Source: Syntrophomonadaceae bacterium
Lineage (GTDB): Bacteria; Bacillota; Dethiobacteria; DTU022
Reading direction: 5' to 3'
NCBI GenBank assembly: GCA_007131435.1
Contig: SLQM01000188.1
Span: 1 to 34,045 of the forward strand
Length of the DNA stretch: 34,045 nucleotides
Shown here: positions 6,978 to 15,129 of the stretch, piece by piece
How the letters are laid out: each line of letters opens with the position of its first letter
How positions within the stretch are numbered: the first letter of the stretch is position 1
Notes under the pieces: generated by a model
What the model saw: only the letters and a program-made list of their open reading frames with translations
What the model was told of the DNA's origin: nothing
The model's database searches: none
Made by a program: the position numbers and the translations under genes

Positions 6978-8120
6978 TCAGGAACCGCCATTTATAAAAC
7001 CCTCTTCTTTCAAAATTCCGTGAAAGGCCTGCCTGGCATCGCTGATCGCTTTCAACCGCCACTTCTCCTCCAGGGGATAAAAAAGCTCGCTAAAATCAGC
7101 TATTGCCTGCTCAGCAGCTTTAGCGCTAACCGCACCGTAATGATAAACCCGGTTCTCATTAATCATCGCTTCAAGGCTTTTTAAGGCAGCGGGCAGAGAA
7201 TCGCCGTAAGTGCCAAACTCAAAACTGGTTGCATAAAATGGCTTTTCGGGGTAAAGATCTTTCATCAACAGGTAAAAGTAATCGATCATATCGCCCTGCA
7301 TCTGGTAAAATTCTTCAGGGTTTGTTTTAACTACCAGCGGATAATTAAATTCCTTTACCAAGTCACCGGAGGCACGGCTTTCATGGACTGAGTTGACCAA
7401 AGTCATCTGGTAACGCGGCCCATAACCGCTGTGCATGTCGATAAAAAGAACCTTCTTATAAGGTTCAATGGTATTATAGAAAATATTATTCATGATCACG
7501 GCTGACTCTTCAAAGCTTTTTCCCCCGTAATAGAGGCCCTTTGGATTAACATATTGGCCCATGTGCACAGCTTCACGGAAAGATCCTGATCCCATTCTCA
7601 CGTAGCGACCCAAAAGCTGAAGGAAGAAAAATAACCCCCTTACCTGCTTCAACGGCGAAGGAGGGTTTAAGAATAGTTCTAATTCACTGTAGCGCGCGTT
7701 AACATGATCACGAACCAGTTGGGGATCATAGATAAAATTACGGTTTAAATCAACGTTATTCTCATTAACCCTACGACGTTTATCCATGCCCCAGGGGTTG
7801 ATGGGAGATGCGAAGATTAAACCAGTTGTCTCAGGGTTCAGACAGTGAAGATACTCTTCTGCAAAAAGCCTTATCACGGCATTACCGATATAGCCTTCAA
7901 TACCGTGCAGTCCGCAGGAAAGCATTAGCAGGAGATCATTATCTCTAAGCGGAGCTGCTTCGATAACCTCTGTTGTCAATTGATCCTCAAAACCTCTAAG
8001 TGGGTGGCTTTTCAGGCATGCTTCCGGCCAGTAATCTTTCACTTTAGTTAAAAGGGCACGAAATTCGGCCCTATTATCTAAATATGTCTCAGCAAAGAAT
8101 CGGTGATCGCTTTTTTCCAC
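6978..8120 (-). CDS. DUF2817-type M14 family zinc carboxypeptidase-like protein
   Basis: 380 residues from GTG 8120. Motifs match the M14/DUF2817 peptidase fold: zinc pair H72-x-x-E75 (CGLHGIEGYIG), the substrate-binding DLNRNF at about 125-130, the third zinc ligand His230 (IDMHSGYGP), and a likely catalytic Glu301 (TSFEFGTYGD). No signal peptide is seen, so it should act in the cytoplasm, probably on small peptides or amide conjugates; the true substrate is unknown. The longer frame back to TTG 8201 runs through a promoter, and GGAAGGAG lies 8 nt before GTG 8120, so I chose the short form. Divergent from glycerate kinase; the HesB-like gene follows 99 bp later with its own -10. Confidence 0.82.
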   Translation of the reverse strand: MEKSDHRFFAETYLDNRAEFRALLTKVKDYWPEACLKSHPLRGFEDQLTTEVIEAAPLRDNDLLLMLSCGLHGIEGYIGNAVIRLFAEEYLHCLNPETTGLIFASPINPWGMDKRRRVNENNVDLNRNFIYDPQLVRDHVNARYSELELFLNPPSPLKQVRGLFFFLQLLGRYVRMGSGSFREAVHMGQYVNPKGLYYGGKSFEESAVIMNNIFYNTIEPYKKVLFIDMHSGYGPRYQMTLVNSVHESRASGDLVKEFNYPLVVKTNPEEFYQMQGDMIDYFYLLMKDLYPEKPFYATSFEFGTYGDSLPAALKSLEAMINENRVYHYGAVSAKAAEQAIADFSELFYPLEEKWRLKAISDARQAFHGILKEEGFINGGS

Positions 8121-8186
8121 GAACCATGCTCCTTCCAGGTCATTACAATTAGAGTGTTTATAATTTATCAATAATTTTACATAGTG

Positions 8187-8215
8187 ATTGTATCCCATCA
8201 AAAATAATTAGACAA
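8187..8215 (-). promoter_or_regulatory. Promoter of the M14-type peptidase gene
   Basis: Minus strand TTGTCT (8210-8215), 17-bp spacer, TACAAT (8187-8192). It places the transcript start near 8180, downstream of the alternative TTG 8201 start, and so decides for GTG 8120. Confidence 0.65.
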
Positions 8216-8286
8216 TATAGAAATAATGATTTTTCTTTGCAGGAGGAATTAGTAAAGCTGTAGAAAATTGTTTCCATCCTTTAATC

Positions 8287-9435
8287 TTGGGGGGTAACGC
8301 TATAAAAATTTTAATTGCTCCTGATAAATTCAAAGGCTCTATGACCGCCATAGAGGCCGCTAATTCCATCGCCCTGGGCATAAAAAAAGTTAACCCAGGC
8401 GCTAAATTGGTTAAGCTTCCACTATCTGATGGTGGAGAAGGGCTTGTCGATGTCATGGTCAATGCAGCTGGCGGAACCGTAATTGAGACGATGGTAACTG
8501 GTCCACTGGGCAACCCGGTCAAGGCAAAATGGGGATTGATTGAAGATAAGGTGAAAGCCGTTATTGAGATGTCTGCTGCCTCAGGCTTAAACCTGGTTTC
8601 TGAAAGCAAACGAAATCCTTCAATTACCAGTACTTATGGAACAGGGGAGCTAATTAAGGCTGCCATGGATCATGGGTGTAATGAGATTATAGTCGGGATT
8701 GGCGGCAGTGCAACAAATGATGGTGGAGCAGGCATGGCCCGGGCCCTGGGCGTTAAATTTAATGACTTTAACAAAGAACCGTTAGCTGAAGGTGGAAGCG
8801 AATTAATAAAACTTGAAAGCTTAGATTTGAAAGAAATAGACCCCCGCTTAGAAAGAACAAAAATTCTTGTAGCCAGTGATGTTGACAACCCCCTTATCGG
8901 CCCACGCGGAGCTTCAATTGTCTATGGACCGCAAAAAGGCGCATCAGCGGAGATGGCAAAAAACCTTGACCGGGCCCTTGAAAATTACGCTTCAGTGATC
9001 AAAAGGGAAATTGGAATTAATGTCGACCAGCTGCCGGGCGCCGGGGCCGCCGGCGGACTAGGCGCTGGCTTAATTGCCTTCCTCGGGGCAGAATTACAAC
9101 CGGGCATTGAGCTGGTGCTTGACGCATTGAATTTTGACCGCCACCTGGAAGGCTGCTTTCTCTTGGTAACGGGGGAGGGCAGGCTTGACGGGCAATCGCT
9201 GCACGGCAAGTCGCCGATAGGCGCAGCCAGGAGGGCAAAGAAGAGAAATGTTCCCGTACTTGCCCTGGCCGGCAGTATTTCAGGCAGCCGGGAAAGCTTT
9301 CACCGTGAAGGTATAACCGCCTGTTTCGCCATTGCTGATGGGCCGCTTAGCCTGGAAGAATCAGTGGCAAGGGGCCCTGAGCTGTTAAGTAAAAAAGCCG
9401 CAGAAGTAATGCGGCTTATCAGTAGGATTTCATAA
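8287..9435 (+). CDS. Glycerate kinase (GlxK/GarK type)
   Basis: 382 residues from TTG 8287. Matches the bacterial glycerate kinase I family: KILIAPDKFKGSMTA at the start, LSDGGEGLVD, STYGTGELI, the glycine-rich GGSATNDGGAG, then GAGAAGGLGAGL and VTGEGRLDGQS. It phosphorylates D-glycerate (usually to 2-phosphoglycerate) with ATP in the cytoplasm, feeding glycolysis. The start is odd. Family proteins begin MKI(L/V)IAPD, and here the Met codon is ATA 8302, preceded at 7 nt by GGGGGG; TTG 8287 has no ribosome site. Either ATA is the real start or the site was mutated. No glyoxylate or tartronate genes are adjacent. The last codons contain a terminator for the facing gene. Confidence 0.92.
   Translation: MGGNAIKILIAPDKFKGSMTAIEAANSIALGIKKVNPGAKLVKLPLSDGGEGLVDVMVNAAGGTVIETMVTGPLGNPVKAKWGLIEDKVKAVIEMSAASGLNLVSESKRNPSITSTYGTGELIKAAMDHGCNEIIVGIGGSATNDGGAGMARALGVKFNDFNKEPLAEGGSELIKLESLDLKEIDPRLERTKILVASDVDNPLIGPRGASIVYGPQKGASAEMAKNLDRALENYASVIKREIGINVDQLPGAGAAGGLGAGLIAFLGAELQPGIELVLDALNFDRHLEGCFLLVTGEGRLDGQSLHGKSPIGAARRAKKRNVPVLALAGSISGSRESFHREGITACFAIADGPLSLEESVARGPELLSKKAAEVMRLISRIS
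9395..9417 (-). terminator. Terminator of the lipoprotein gene, inside the glycerate kinase coding end
   Basis: AAGCCGCA (9395-9402) pairs with TGCGGCTT (9410-9417) over a 7-nt loop. On the minus strand the stem runs into TTTTTT, the classic intrinsic terminator shape. It lies 27 bp past the lipoprotein stop and within the last codons of the convergent kinase gene. Confidence 0.65.
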
Positions 9436-9443
9436 TTGCCCAG

Positions 9444-10079
9444 TTATTCCTGGCCTATTGTAATGGTTGAACCCTCTTCAATTTCTATTTCACTATGCCC
9501 GAATACTACTTCCAGGTCATAATTCAGGCCAATAAAATCGTAAACCCCGGGCAATAAAAATATAAATCGGCTAAGACCAGCCGGTAAAACTTCGTCACCC
9601 AGCATGTCGGCATCAAATATTTTATCCACCACTTCTTCGTCCAACGTTTCTTCTTCAAAATCAATACTGCCGCTTTCGAGGATAGATAAAAAGGCAATAT
9701 CTCCCTCGGTCAGGTTTCTGAACAGAACCGGCACTTTCTCTTCCCCACCAATTTGGATACTAATGCTTTCATCAAAATTCCTGGCCGCATTAATAATATA
9801 GTTCTCAAAAGTAAAAAATAGAACCGTGTATTGTCCTTCGGGAAGCAGGAAAGTGTAAGTTTCACCGGGTTCTATTACTTCATCACCTAAAAGTTCTTCT
9901 CCCCATTCATCGAGATTATCACCATAAAATACTGCAAAAGAAACGATTATTTCTTCTGTCCTATTTGACACTTCGACAGATATTTCATCTTCGGCAATAT
10001 TTGGTTCTTGATTACCACAGGCAGCTGCCATAAGCAGGCAGGCAATTAAAATAAGAGATAATATTATCTTTTTTGTCAT
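9444..10079 (-). CDS. Predicted lipoprotein with an internally duplicated acidic domain
   Basis: 211 residues. A type II signal peptide (about 1-20) ends in the lipobox MAAAC, with Cys21 lipidated, so the protein sits on the outer face of the membrane. I do not recognise the family. The mature part is very acidic and mostly beta-strand. Two halves align: LLGDEVIEPGETYTFLLPEG (about residue 62 on) and MLGDEVLPAGLSRFIFLLPG (about 154 on), each followed by a Y-rich strand. This points to an internal duplication of a roughly 90-residue beta domain. ATG 10079 has GGAGG 6 nt upstream. It is monocistronic with its own promoter; function unknown. Confidence 0.82.
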   Translation of the reverse strand: MTKKIILSLILIACLLMAAACGNQEPNIAEDEISVEVSNRTEEIIVSFAVFYGDNLDEWGEELLGDEVIEPGETYTFLLPEGQYTVLFFTFENYIINAARNFDESISIQIGGEEKVPVLFRNLTEGDIAFLSILESGSIDFEEETLDEEVVDKIFDADMLGDEVLPAGLSRFIFLLPGVYDFIGLNYDLEVVFGHSEIEIEEGSTITIGQE

Positions 10080-10168
10080 AAGGAACCTCCGTTATACTTA
10101 ATCCTGGTCAGCTCAGAAAAAATCTAAACTAAAAAATTTTATTAAAAAATTTTCAGCTTGCCTTTGTC

Positions 10169-10196
10169 ATTTTATCATATCTGTTTTTATAATCAA
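10169..10196 (-). promoter_or_regulatory. Promoter of the lipoprotein gene
   Basis: Minus strand TTGATT (10191-10196), 16-bp spacer, TAAAAT (10169-10174), about 90 nt before the start codon. Two AT-rich direct copies of TAAAAAATTTT lie just downstream (about 10130-10152). Confidence 0.5.
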
Positions 10197-10203
10197 GTTA
10201 TAC

Positions 10204-10231
10204 TGTCTAAAAAAAAGCTTTCAAGTATAAT
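10204..10231 (+). promoter_or_regulatory. Possible promoter of the DUF401 gene
   Basis: TATAAT at 10226-10231 lies 41 bp before the TTG start. The -35 (around 10204, TGTCTA) is weak. It is divergent from the lipoprotein promoter and almost abuts it. Confidence 0.4.
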
Positions 10232-10272
10232 AGTACCCAGATGCTTTATTATCAAAAGAATGAGGTGCAGCT

Positions 10273-11538
10273 TTGCTTGACTGGTTAACTAGAGACTTTA
10301 TAGAAGGAGCAGGAGTTATAATCTCAATATTTTTGATTATTTACCTGATCCGTAACAAGTGGAAAATGTACTGGGTTTTGCTGATCGCCATAACTGTCCT
10401 GGCTTTTACCAATAACAACAATTTTTCTGAAAACCTGGCCATTCTATATTATTCATTAACAAGCTATACAGCTTTCTACCTGGTAACAATGGTTGCAGCT
10501 ATTGTCCTGTTGGGACACCTACACCAGGAAATTGGCGCCATGGAGCAACTGGTTAACAACTTGCGCTACCTTGTACGAGATCCAAGGGCCTTATTAATGA
10601 TTTTCCCGGCAGCAATCTCACTTTTCTCGACAGTTCCCGGTGGGGCAATCATTTCAGCGCCCATGGTTGAAGAGACGGGGCATAAGCTAAGGATGTCGCC
10701 CACAGAACTGGCCATGTCGAACATGGTATACCGCCACCTTGTTGTACTGATCACCCCCTTTAACTCCAGCCTGGTTTTAGCATCAGGCATTACCGGCATC
10801 AGCATAGCCGGTTACCTGGGATTTACCGTTCCCGTTATTGCCATTGTATTCTTAATTGCCACCATCATCCTTCTCTACCGCTACCCGCGCAGCAGCATCG
10901 AGCCGCTGGAAGCCCGCGAAAGCGGGAGAACCGGGCAGGCCTTAGCTGCCGTTTTAGTTTCCGCGTCCCCTTACCTGCTGGCCATGGTCCTTGGCCTGGC
11001 GCTTGGAGTTTTTTTCCCCCTGGCCCTGCTGGCAGGAATTGCGGTCTGCTTACTGATTAATTTACCGGCCAGGGAAAGAACAAAAGCCCTGGGTAACCGC
11101 CTGGCAATTCTTCTTAAAGGTTTTAACTGGCCCATAGCGCTGTCAACCCTGGCCATTGTTGTATATAAAGATTTTATGCTGGAAGCAGAATCCTTTCAAC
11201 AGGCAGTTTATTTTCTTGTTGAACAGGGACTCCCCCTGATGGTGCTTATCGTGGTTTTACCATTCATTACCGGGTTCATTACCGGCAACAATACAGCGTC
11301 GCTCGGAATCGCCCTGCCCGTTCTAATTCCCTTTTTTGGCCCGGATATGTTCTCGGTACGCTATTTCGGAATCATTTATTTAAGCTCATATGCCGGGTAT
11401 TTCGGCTCCCCTGTTCACCTCTGCACTTACCTGACCAATGAATATTTTAAAACCCCACTCTACTCCCTGATTAAGCAGGTAAACATTTACGGGGCAATCA
11501 TGCTAACCGTGGGTCTGATCCTGGCAATTTTTTACTAA
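10273..11538 (+). CDS. DUF401 family integral membrane protein (putative permease)
   Basis: 421 residues with about ten hydrophobic segments, so an inner-membrane protein. It resembles the DUF401 family, which belongs to the ion-transporter superfamily. Two repeated halves carry the similar signatures STVPGGAIISAPMVEE (about 117-132) and FITGNNTASLGIALPV (about 336-351), typical of inverted-repeat permeases such as anion/Na+ symporters. The transported compound is unknown. The start is TTG 10273 with GAGGTG 5 nt upstream. It is monocistronic: the next gene has its own promoter 109 bp downstream. Nothing in its neighbours points to a substrate. Confidence 0.75.
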   Translation: MLDWLTRDFIEGAGVIISIFLIIYLIRNKWKMYWVLLIAITVLAFTNNNNFSENLAILYYSLTSYTAFYLVTMVAAIVLLGHLHQEIGAMEQLVNNLRYLVRDPRALLMIFPAAISLFSTVPGGAIISAPMVEETGHKLRMSPTELAMSNMVYRHLVVLITPFNSSLVLASGITGISIAGYLGFTVPVIAIVFLIATIILLYRYPRSSIEPLEARESGRTGQALAAVLVSASPYLLAMVLGLALGVFFPLALLAGIAVCLLINLPARERTKALGNRLAILLKGFNWPIALSTLAIVVYKDFMLEAESFQQAVYFLVEQGLPLMVLIVVLPFITGFITGNNTASLGIALPVLIPFFGPDMFSVRYFGIIYLSSYAGYFGSPVHLCTYLTNEYFKTPLYSLIKQVNIYGAIMLTVGLILAIFY

Positions 11539-11646
11539 TGGCTATAATACCAGTATTCATTCACTTCTTTAATAAAATTATTTATTCCTCTCTAACTTGA
11601 AAACCTTTAACAGCAAAGGGAAGAAACCGGGTAAGAAAATTAATAT

Positions 11647-11675
11647 TTGTCGGCACCTATTATCCATGGTAAAAT
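11647..11675 (+). promoter_or_regulatory. Promoter of the TraB-domain gene
   Basis: TTGTCG (11647-11652), 17-bp spacer, TAAAAT (11670-11675), 36 bp before the TTG start at 11712. Confidence 0.6.
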
Positions 11676-11711
11676 CCTTATGTTACAGCAATTTTAAAAG
11701 GCAGTGATCGG

Positions 11712-12884
11712 TTGATAAGCGAAAACATACACCGCATAGAGTTAAATAACCGCCAGATAATCCTGATCGGTACAGCTCATATATCCAAGAAGAGCGCAGA
11801 CGAGGTTAAAGAGGTAATAGAATCTGAAATCCCGGATACGGTTTGTATTGAGCTATGCCAGGCCCGTTACCAGGCGATGGTTGATAAAAACAGATGGAAA
11901 AACACTGATATTTTTAAGATCCTCAAGGAGCGTAAAGCCTTTCTGCTGCTGGCTAATTTGATAGTATCCTCCTACCAGAAAAGGCTGGCCAGGCAATTCG
12001 GCGTAGAGCCCGGACTGGAGATGAAACAGGGTGTCCTTTCTGCTGAAAAAGTAGGAGCGAGAATTTGTCTGGCTGACAGGGATATCCAGGTAACTATGCT
12101 CAGGTTGTGGCGCAACGTCGGTTTTTATGGCAAGCTGAAACTTTTTTTTCAACTTATGTTCAGTCTTTTTATGGGTGAAGAACTGACCGAGGAAGACATT
12201 GAAAAAATGAAAAGCAAAGATATGCTTAGTGCCGCCCTTGATGAGTTGGCAGGTTCTTTTCCCCGGCTTAAATCGATAATCATTGACGAGCGCGACAAAT
12301 ACCTTGCCCAGAAAATCAAAACAGCTCCCGGTGAAAAAATTATTGCAGTCCTGGGTGCTGGTCATATCCCGGGCATTAAAGAAGAAATCTACAAGGAACA
12401 TGACCTTGAAGAGCTGTCAAAAGTTAAGCCTGCATCAAAATCAACAAAGGTTATTGCCTGGATGATCCCCCTTTTAATAATTAGCATTATTGCCGCCACC
12501 TTTTCAGTTGACCGGGCAACGGGGATTGAACAGGTGATCAGCTGGGTTTTGTGGAACGGGTCGCTCGGAGTGCTTGGTGCAGCGCTCGCTCTTGCTCACC
12601 CCCTGGCCATTTTAACTGCATTTATTGCCGCTCCGATCAGTTCGCTTAGCCCCCTGCTGGCTGCAGGTTGGTTTGCTGGAATTACGGAAGCTTTTATGAG
12701 AAAACCTAACGTAGAAGATTTTGAAAATCTTTCTGAAGACATTCAGACTTTAAAGGGTTTCTGGCGTAACAGGGTTACCCATATCCTGCTGGTCGTTGTT
12801 TTTGCCAACCTGGGCAGTACTATCGGAACGATTATTGGCGGAGCCGATGTTTTCAGAAGGTTTGTTAATACTTTTTTCGGTTAA
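11712..12884 (+). CDS. TraB/PrgY-like membrane protein
   Basis: 390 residues matching the TraB/PrgY family. The soluble N-terminal half carries IGTAHIS (19-25), the VCIELCQARYQ segment (about 44-54) and VLGAGHIPGI (213-222). The GTAH and GAGH histidines are the family's putative metal or active-site residues. The C-terminal third has about four membrane segments (about 247-262, 283-305, 310-325, 356-377) split by a charged loop. PrgY in enterococci reduces pheromone activity; the general function in other bacteria and archaea is not settled, though relatives of the fold resemble TIKI proteases. TTG 11712 has only a weak ribosome site. Single gene between its promoter and a terminator. Confidence 0.85.
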   Translation: MISENIHRIELNNRQIILIGTAHISKKSADEVKEVIESEIPDTVCIELCQARYQAMVDKNRWKNTDIFKILKERKAFLLLANLIVSSYQKRLARQFGVEPGLEMKQGVLSAEKVGARICLADRDIQVTMLRLWRNVGFYGKLKLFFQLMFSLFMGEELTEEDIEKMKSKDMLSAALDELAGSFPRLKSIIIDERDKYLAQKIKTAPGEKIIAVLGAGHIPGIKEEIYKEHDLEELSKVKPASKSTKVIAWMIPLLIISIIAATFSVDRATGIEQVISWVLWNGSLGVLGAALALAHPLAILTAFIAAPISSLSPLLAAGWFAGITEAFMRKPNVEDFENLSEDIQTLKGFWRNRVTHILLVVVFANLGSTIGTIIGGADVFRRFVNTFFG

Positions 12885-12914
12885 GGCCATTTGGCGAACC
12901 AACAGTAATGAAAA

Positions 12915-12939
12915 AAAACCAGCCGTGTTGGCTGGTTTT
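12915..12939. terminator. Bidirectional terminator
   Basis: 10-bp stem AAAACCAGCC/GGCTGGTTTT with a 5-nt loop and T-runs on both sides. It lies between the converging TraB-domain and YibE/F genes. Confidence 0.88.
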
Positions 12940-12964
12940 GTAATAAAGTTATGAAAACAGGTCT

Positions 12965-14071
12965 TTATGCACTTCGATCTGCAAGAAAATAGGCAGAAAG
13001 CGCTGCTGTTATGGGAACTGAGAAAATCAGGCCAATGCTGCCAGCTATGCCACGGACAAATTCCGTTGCTATAAGGTCCATGTTGATCACTTTCAGGTAA
13101 TCGATTTCATAGCCCATTACCAGCAGCAGCATGGGTATTGCTGCGCCCACATAAGCCAGGATCAGGGTATTGGCCATGGTTCCCATTACATCTTGCCCTA
13201 CATTTAGAGCACCTTGAAAAAGTTCCCGGGGTTTTATATCCGGGCAGGCTTGCCTTATCTCTGCCGCAGCTGAAGCTACGGACATCCCTATATCAATAAT
13301 TGCTCCCAGGGAACCGATTATAATTCCAGCAAAAAGAAGCCCCCTGAAATCTATGGTGTGATCCATAAAGTAAAGCATCTGCGCTTCGTGGGTCCCAAAA
13401 CCGGTCAACCTGGCGAGACTGCCAGCCCAAAAAGCCATTAGGCCGGCAATTACGACCCCGCTTACCGTTCCGACAATTGCCACAACAGATTTTTTGTTAA
13501 AACCGCCAATAACAAAAAGGGTAAATGTAACAGCCATTATAGCAGTAAATACAGCAAGCAATATTGGGCTGTACCCTACCAGGAGCAGGGGAAGCAGGAA
13601 CCTGAAAACCAGTAAAATTGTAACACCAAGGGTGATAATAGTCTTTAAGCCCTTCATCCGCCCAACGAGCAGCAGCGCAACAAGGAACACGGCAATCAGG
13701 TAATAAACCCCGCGATCACGGGCCATGTCCTGGACATAAGCCCGTTCGAAGTTACCTTCTTCTCCCACTGCTACAACAATTACCTCCTGGCCCTCTTCCA
13801 GGAGGAAGTCAAACACAGGGTCTCCGGCAAAAAAAGTATTCACAATTGTTATCTCTTTACCGCTGTAAGGGCCGCTTGTCAGGCGAACAATAACCTCCTG
13901 CTCAATGATAGTATAATAATCATGCTCCTCTTCTTTACTCTCATCAACTTCCAGCACGCGGCCCCGGTAAAAGAATTCTTTTTCCGGCTCATAATAATCA
14001 TTATCAAACTGGGCCCCTACCGGAAGTGCAATTATCAAAATTGTCAATAAAGAACAAATAGCTATTTTCAT
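12965..14071 (-). CDS. YibE/F family membrane protein
   Basis: 368 residues. A signal-like segment (1-20) is followed by an extracytoplasmic beta-rich region (about 25-125) with EEGQEVIVVAVGEEG. Then come about seven membrane helices starting with YYLIAVFLVALLLVGRMKG (about 128-146), the YibE/F core. Conserved family-type segments include GSLGAIIDIGMSVASAAAEI and ANTLILAYVGAAIPMLLL. The function of YibE/F is not established. ATG 14071 has GGGAGG 8 nt upstream. Its stop is 25 bp from the terminator shared with the facing gene; a terminator also separates it from the upstream CAP gene, so it is probably monocistronic although no clear promoter is seen in the 85-bp gap. Confidence 0.87.
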   Translation of the reverse strand: MKIAICSLLTILIIALPVGAQFDNDYYEPEKEFFYRGRVLEVDESKEEEHDYYTIIEQEVIVRLTSGPYSGKEITIVNTFFAGDPVFDFLLEEGQEVIVVAVGEEGNFERAYVQDMARDRGVYYLIAVFLVALLLVGRMKGLKTIITLGVTILLVFRFLLPLLLVGYSPILLAVFTAIMAVTFTLFVIGGFNKKSVVAIVGTVSGVVIAGLMAFWAGSLARLTGFGTHEAQMLYFMDHTIDFRGLLFAGIIIGSLGAIIDIGMSVASAAAEIRQACPDIKPRELFQGALNVGQDVMGTMANTLILAYVGAAIPMLLLVMGYEIDYLKVINMDLIATEFVRGIAGSIGLIFSVPITAALSAYFLADRSA

Positions 14072-14111
14072 ACCTAAACCTCCCGTCCGTACTTAGAAGC
14101 CGGGCAAACAA

Positions 14112-14154
14112 AAAAGAACAGTTCCCTGGATTAAAAATAATTAACTGTTCTTTT
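14112..14154 (-). terminator. Terminator of the CAP-domain gene
   Basis: 12-bp stem AAAAGAACAGTT/AACTGTTCTTTT with a 19-nt loop, immediately after the CAP-gene stop. On the minus strand it ends in TTCTTTTTTG. Confidence 0.75.
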
Positions 14155-14156
14155 CT

Positions 14157-14933
14157 TTAGCGTCCCACAAACAGCTGGGTATAGTAATGGCTGCCGTCAC
14201 TTTTTACGTGAATACCGATACCCACAAACCTGTAGCTACTGCCTAATATGTTATCCCTGTGCCCGGGCGAATTCATCAGGGAATTATGGGCGGCACTAAC
14301 TGATCCGCTGGAATTCATGGCCAGGTTTTCTCCGGCAGAACGGTAACTAATTCCAAAGTTTCTTAATAATCCTTCCAGGCCACCGTAACGCGGAGACGTA
14401 TGGCTGAAATAGTTGTTATCAATCATATCTTTACTTTTTGCCCTGGCAGCACGGGTAAGTTCACTGCAGACCTGGAGTTGGGAAAGCCCGGCATTGCTAC
14501 GGGCCTGGTTAACAAGGTTTAGCATCTCCTGCTCCTTGGCGCTCAGCGAGGAGCTGCTGACGGTTGTCCCGGATGCCACCTGGTTTGAAGCTGAAGGTTT
14601 ATCCGGCTGTGTTTCAACCTGCTGCCTGATTACCGGAATAGAATTGTCACATTCACTTTCAGAAAGCTGTGTTTTTAAATCAGGCGCTTTCTCAGCATCC
14701 AGCTCTTCGCTGGGATGTTTTATACTAAAAACCAGTTTATCCTTATTATACCGGTAAACCAGGGTATAATAATTTGTTCGTTCGAGGTCATGTTCTCCAG
14801 GCAGACCACCGTCTCCCTCAATTGCATGCATGATAAAATCAGGGTTTATGATTTCCACCATGTATAGCAGCGCTGGTAAAAACAGAAGTAAACCTAAAAA
14901 AAGGGCCAGGTGCAGGTATCTTTTTAACTTCAT
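14157..14933 (-). CDS. CAP (SCP/PR-1) domain protein, YkwD-like, membrane-anchored
   Basis: 258 residues. A hydrophobic segment at about 7-25 is a signal peptide or anchor, so the protein is outside the cell. A middle region (about 35-125) of unknown fold ends in a Ser-rich linker. Residues about 130-258 are a CAP domain: EQEMLNLVNQARSNAGL, the ligand His in YFSHTSPR, SAGENLAM and MNSPGHRDNILG with the second His. Bacterial CAP proteins are secreted and often found in spore formers; their activity is mostly unknown. I start at ATG 14933 because AAAGGA lies 9-10 nt upstream; ATG 14951, 18 bp further up, has no ribosome site. Monocistronic. Confidence 0.88.
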   Translation of the reverse strand: MKLKRYLHLALFLGLLLFLPALLYMVEIINPDFIMHAIEGDGGLPGEHDLERTNYYTLVYRYNKDKLVFSIKHPSEELDAEKAPDLKTQLSESECDNSIPVIRQQVETQPDKPSASNQVASGTTVSSSSLSAKEQEMLNLVNQARSNAGLSQLQVCSELTRAARAKSKDMIDNNYFSHTSPRYGGLEGLLRNFGISYRSAGENLAMNSSGSVSAAHNSLMNSPGHRDNILGSSYRFVGIGIHVKSDGSHYYTQLFVGR

Positions 14934-14993
14934 CTGCCGGAGTCCTTTCATTGTGCTGCATTAGTAGATAAGCTGAGATAACTACTACTGAGC

Positions 14994-15022
14994 AAAATAA
15001 TATATTTCTAAAACTACGACAA
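14994..15022 (-). promoter_or_regulatory. Possible promoter of the CAP-domain gene
   Basis: Minus strand TTGTCG (15017-15022), 17-bp spacer, TATTTT (14994-14999), about 60 nt before the start. The remaining gap up to 15130 shows nothing clear. Confidence 0.45.
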
Positions 15023-15129
15023 TTATTATGACAGCTCTTCCTGGATCAATTTAATACCCAATCATCACAATCATCAAATATTCACCAAAACCCATTGTTA
15101 ATCCTGCCTGGTTATTATACCAGAGATGG

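Noticed and set aside
8121-8201. N-terminal extension of the M14-type peptidase to TTG 8201
   Set aside because: The extension covers the -10 of a good promoter and lacks a ribosome site; GTG 8120 has GGAAGGAG in front.
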